A DNA stretch of 64,000 nucleotides, from positions 30,430,964 through 30,494,963 of the forward strand of contig OW203761.1 of assembly GCA_934045905.1 (NCBI GenBank). Direction: 5' to 3'. Below the pieces are notes generated by a model. The model was not told the origin of the DNA. It saw only the letters and a list, made by a program, of their open reading frames with translations, and did no database searches. The translations under genes and the position numbers were made by a program. Below, piece by piece: positions 25,101-31,100 of this stretch. Source of the DNA: Leuctra nigra (Eukaryota; Arthropoda; Insecta; Plecoptera; Leuctridae). The number at the start of each line of letters is the position of its first letter. The first letter of the stretch is position 1.

Positions 25101-28100
25101 CCACCTCGGAAACTCCTGGGATAAGAATTCTGTTATTCCCGGGACATTGGCTTTTTTGTACGACCAGACGACTCTTTCTATTTGATTGGGTGGGAGAGTT
25201 CGGGTTGTCCGAACCTTTAGCGTAATCAGCTTGTGGTCGCTGATTCCCGTTTCGACCGCACTGGACAACCAGATTTCCGGCGGCGAGATAAGAAACACGT
25301 CAAGGATATTGTCTGGCGCATGAGTTGGCTCCTTGATCACTTGTATCATGTCATGATTGTTTAGGATATCATTTACAGCCTCTTGGATCGCTGAGTTGGA
25401 TGTTTCCCCATCTGGTTCCCAAGATACTTTAGGAAGGTTCAAGTCACCTCCAATGACGATAGGGTGGGATGTCAGCCCGTCTCGTTGTAGGTTAGCTAGA
25501 TGAGTTCCCAATACATCAAGGAACTGTAATGCGTCACAGGAGTGGGGTCTGTATGCTCCCATCACATACATTTTCCCTGGATTGCAATCAATTTCTGTAC
25601 ACATTATTTCTTGAGTCGAGTCGGTGAAATGAAGTGTGCTGGAAAAATTATTCCTTACACCTATGAATACTCCACCACCTCGTTTTCCTTCCCTATCCAA
25701 TCTGTATATCTGGAAATCTGTTGGGAATATCTCATTATTACAAATATCTTCAGTGAGCCACGATTCCGTACCTATAATTACATCTGGGTCGTGCACTTCT
25801 ACTGCAGTATGGAATTCATTGACTTTATTGGAGATGCTTCGGCAGTTGACATGAAGTAATTTTATGTGGCTTAGGTGCTTGGCTTTACTGTTAGTCAGTC
25901 TAATTTTCTTTCGATTGTGGTCTGGTGAAAAACCTCAACCTGTGGTGACTGGCTTCTAAAGTCATACCTCTTGTACGCTATTCCGCTGGGCCAGAATGCT
26001 GGATTGTACATTGTTTCCTTTAGTGCGTAGACGGCTGCAACTCTAAAGCACTTGTATTCCAGAGTCCCTCTTGTTGGTGTGACGTCTTCGACGCGGAACT
26101 CGGTGTTTGGAGCTTTGAACTGGAGATACTTCATAAGGTCTTCTGTGGTAACATCTAGTTTGACTTTGGATATATGAAGCCATATCCGTTTAACTTTATC
26201 CACGGCTGAGAACTTATGGTCGATCACGGTTGCGCTGCCTTGTTGTGGTGAGGCAAGTTTCCTTGTCACAGGTATGCCGTGTGATGCCTTTTTTGATGTG
26301 TGATCCGTCTCAATCAATGAAGATGATGATTGTAACTTCTGCTTCTTGGCTGTCTTCTTTGATGTTACTAGCTGGAAGCCATGAGAATCAGTGTTAAAAG
26401 AAGTTGATGCCATAACATTTTTTTGAACTTGGTTAATACTGGGTCTCTTCGAATGAGTTTTCTTATTCTCATGTTTAAGTAGATGACACACTGTAATCGA
26501 AATGTTGGAGCCCAGAATTGACTCTTGTAAAAACAATTTTACGTCGTCCCACTCAAGACCATCTCTATGACAGCCTAAACGGTTCATTGCGAGCTGCGTG
26601 ATGTTGAATTTTTTACAATGATCGATCATTTTTGATATGCTTAACTTGAGGTTTTCCAGAAGAGGCTTGTCCGAGTAATTCTCTTTAGTCACCAGATGGT
26701 ATATGAATCTGGTTTCAGTCTGCAGAGTGGCACAGTCTCCAACCGCTGGCTTTGAGTCTGCGAGCGATTTGACACTTGGGTGTAGCTTCTTCATTTGTGC
26801 TGCCAGCCCCCTACTCATGTGAAAGTCACTAGAGACACAGAGAGCAAATGAAGTCGACTCTGGTTGGAGGAATATGTTCGTGTCAGACTCTGTGAGACAG
26901 GGGACATTAATCATAGGTGACACACCATTGTTACTGTTGGCTTGCCGGTTGATTACAGCAGATGAAGCTGCGTGTTGTTGGCTCAGTTCTTGAGTATCTT
27001 CTTTGTTGATGGTCAGCCTTAGTCCTTTCGCTGAGTCATCATTATTTGTTTGTCTTGCTTCTTTATTTGACTTCAGGATAAGTGATGTTTTTGGTTTTTG
27101 AGGTCTATTTTTATTTTTTCCTACAACTTCTGGATTTGCTGTTCCAGCTGGCTGAGTCACTTGAAGCTGCCCTGTCGTAGCCAAACCTGTCGAGGTAGAC
27201 ACTTGGGCATCTACTGGATTGACAGAGCATGTATGCTTGTTGTTTTCAGCAGTATGAACGTATGATAATTCACTTTGGGGATCATTCGAAGCTCGAGTCA
27301 GATTTGGAGGACAGAGATTACGAATAAAATTGTTCATCTCGGCGATTTCAACTTTCAGCTGATAAACCTCAGACCTTGTGTCATTTACTATTTTGAGAAC
27401 ACTTTCCAGTAGAGCTGTAGAGATATTCTTCTCATTGGCTGTCAAGTCACATTGAAATTCGGGGTCTAAGCCCAGGTCATTGTCCAGGGAGGGTGTTGTA
27501 ACCTCACTTTCTTGCCTACATTTATTGCACTTCCATTTGGGTAGATCTTTTCCCATAAACATGGATTCAAATGCCTTTTGGGTATATTTTAAACACTTGA
27601 GGTGGTGCCAACGAGCACATGCACCACCACACTGCACAGAATATTGTTTATTAGTACATTTTTCTGAACAGAGTCCACAAAGGTGGAGCATAGCGTCCGC
27701 CATCTTTAAATTCTTGTAAAGAATTGTAACTAAATATAAATTTCATTTGTTTCTCCTTTTTCACTGCCCTATGGAAACAAGAACATCAAAATAAAAAAGT
27801 GCATTTAAAAAGTTTCCTGCCATAAGTGGCTCCATCACGTATTGCTTATTTGTTCGATTATGCTTTTAATCGAAACTTGAAAATAGCATCTAAGCACCCT
27901 GGAACATATAGCAAATCAGATTCAATTCAATTAGCACTGGAAAACATTCGTTTCGATATGACAGCTATTAAAAATGTCAATAATTTCATACGTTCTTGAC
28001 TGATTGGGATGAAAATTTTTAAAATAAGAGACAATGTTGGTCTTAATGACCATGCAAAATTTGAGTTTGATCAGATTTATCGAAGACCATTTTCATTTTT

Positions 28101-31100
28101 CAGCCTATCAGGAGATATTTATTTCAATTTTAACCAATAAATGGATTTCAAAAAAATTATGGTCTGCAAACAGAGAAGGTTGGTTTTACATGTGTGCAAA
28201 CTTTTTATGATTGGGTAAAATGTTGGTTGCAATGACTTTACTAAATTTCAAATTGATTGGACGAACCAATCAAAAGATAATTTTTTTAAAATTTGAACCA
28301 ATCTGTGGATTTCAAAAAAATTAGGGTCTGCAACGCCGAAAAATGGTTCGTAATGTGTTAGAGATGTGAACACCGGTAATATTACCGGTAATATTACCGG
28401 TGTAATATTACCGGTAACGGTAATATTACGGTAATATTACCCCCATCGTTGGTAACATTGTAACTTTCGGTAATTTTAGAGAAAAAAAATAATGGAAGTG
28501 TTCAAATTTTGCCACAGTACACCACAGTGTAAAAAGAGGATGTATAGAGATTTGATTATATTTTTATAAATCAACAAGTTATACTGTAGGTACCGACATC
28601 TAAACATTATCAAATGTAATATTTTCCACGTTGGCTACTTATTTTTTTTAAATTTACTTTCTTTTACATAATATACTACCTAATTATTTTGAAGGAAGGG
28701 TCTTTCAGAGTTCGCTCTTTGATTGCAGGATATTTCACTGCGGATATTTCACTGAATTTGAACACTTCCATTATTTTTTTTCTCTAAAATTACCGAAAGT
28801 TACAATGTTACCAACGATGGGGGTAATATTACCGTAATATTACCGTTACCGGTAATATTACCGGTAATATTACCGGTGTTCACATCTCTAACACATTACG
28901 AACCATTTTTCGGCGTTGCAGACCCTAATTTTTTTGAAATCCACAGATTGGTTCAAATTTTAAAAAAATTATCTTTTGATTGGTTCGTCCAATCAATTTG
29001 AAATTTAGTAAAGTCATTGCAACCAACATTTTACCCAATCATAAAAAGTTTCAGCTAAATCCTCCCATTGGTTCAAATTTGAAACCATTTTTCCTTTGAT
29101 TTTTGAAATTTAAACTAGAACCGATTGACCGACCAACTAAAAACTTTGCATGGTCATTGGTACCAACATTTAACGTATTTTTGCCAATTTTCAGTCTAAT
29201 CTGTTGTTATTTTCAAAAGTTTTTGTAATTTTAGGGACATTTTGCGTGTTGGCTGTCAAATAGACCAATTCAGAAAATATCTGGGTGGCTCTGGTTTCTA
29301 GATAAATTCACATGCAGTTTGGTTTTCCATATATCTATTGGTGTTTTACAACAATGGGTTACAACAAGAAAAAACACTTGGAAAATCATACTGCATGTGA
29401 AATTCATTAGAATCCAGAGCCATCGAGATAATTTCTGAATTGGTCTATTCACGGCGACTTCGAATCTTCAGTTCAATGCAAGGTAGTTAGAGCAGAAAGT
29501 TTCAAACGAAATGAAACTAATAATGACCGTTCAACAGATTGATCTGATATTGTGTACACACTAATATCATATCTTAATATGAGTGGTCCCAGGTATATTT
29601 TTTGAAAGATATCATGTGATTTTTGAAAATTAACAAGGAACGGTTCAATCGATCAACTTAAAACTTAGCAAGGTTATTTGTGACCAATATTTTTGGAGAT
29701 TTTGGAGATATTTATACAAGTATGTGACGAAATTCAAGAATTATTTGGCTTTTAATGACATTTTTGATAGACATAATTTCGGTTCGAGGTGTTGCATGTA
29801 TCCGTGCTCGCTCATCAACGCCTTACACAGAGCGTTTTCCTAGTAATAAAAATGGTTAGCCTTAAGGTGGCTGTATATCACGTGACTTTATTTCTCTACA
29901 TCCGATCAAAAGAAATAGTTACCTATGAGTACATACCTTACATCGTTCATGTTGAGTTCCAAGGTGATTTATGAAGGAAATTCACTGCATACTGGAGCTT
30001 ATCAATATTTGCAGTCAATATTATTTAATTTTGCAGTGATTTTAATAATAAAAACAATACAAATATATCGTGTATACATACGCGTGTGAAGACTGTCAAA
30101 ACCAAGTGCTGTTCGTTTAAACATTACATTCATAATAGTGGATATAATTAATATCTCAACATTTCGTTGGAAAGAGGAAGAAAGAGCGCATGTTATATAT
30201 TCTGACATTGCGTCAGGTTTGTGATGCATATATGCCTTTTTATTAGAGTAATGTTTGCTGTTCTTGGCAACTCGTAGAATTTCCTTCAACTTCAGGTCTT
30301 GATTTGAGAATTTTTAGGTGCAAGGAAGTAAAATCATCTAATATGTTATTTTCGCAGATCTTTTCTGCGTAGATATGTTCCAACAGATGTGTCCTAACTT
30401 ATCTGATGAGGGAGAAGTCTTTGCTAAACTAAACCGTTCCAATAGAAAATGTGTAGCTTTTTGGTTAAAAAGTCACGTGATATACAGCCACCTTAAGAGT
30501 CTACGATATTTGATGAAATCCATGTTTTATGAAGCACAAAATTGCCACCCCTACTTTTTCTAATCGGCTTTACCGATTGCCTTCAAATTTTCAAAGGTTG
30601 AAGATAAAGAGTAGATCTGTGTCTTTAGTAGCCCCAAAGTTTTATTTTTTGTTTAGTTATTTCAGGGCACAGGTGCCAAAAAGACTCATATATTGCCCAT
30701 GTTAGCACTTCCTCAAAACGAGAAAAACATTTTTTTTTTTAAGGATTACCTACTAGAGACACTGATTTACTCTTTATCTCTATGCTGTTAAATTTTGAAA
30801 ACAATCGGTCAAGCCGTTAAGAAAAAAGTAGGGGCCACCTTTTTATGTTTTTTTGTAGTTTTCAATATTTGAATTAAAATAACTTTCTTCACAGCAGTAT
30901 ATGCAACATGCAACACACGATTAAATGTCACAAATGTCACGTACAACCCAGAGCTATTGCATTTTCATGCATTTCTAGGATTTTTTACATTGGAATCGAA
31001 ATTTTCTGTGAGTACTGTCGACTCTTAAATTATTGGAGGGAATAAGCAAACCACAATTAGATATTGGTCAAAGCACAGACAAATAAATACAAGATGAAGG

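Larger units (their letters stand above)
22944..27760 (-). mobile_element. LINE-B: non-LTR retrotransposon with both ORFs open
   Basis: On the minus strand it has a 5' UTR upstream of 27703, ORF1 (27703-25895), ORF2 (about 25898-23082) and a short 3' UTR ending in an (ATT)n tail at 22966-22944. Endonuclease plus an FADD-type reverse transcriptase and a PHD-type ORF1 place it in the CR1/Jockey assemblage; the exact clade is not settled. The exact 5' end and a target-site duplication were not found. It lies in the last intron of Reps, antisense to the gene. Confidence 0.88.

Noticed and set aside
25900..25912. Programmed -1 slippery heptamer at the LINE-B ORF1/ORF2 overlap
   Set aside because: The candidate A AAA TTA does not fit X XXY YYZ, so only reinitiation or an unknown mechanism is suggested.
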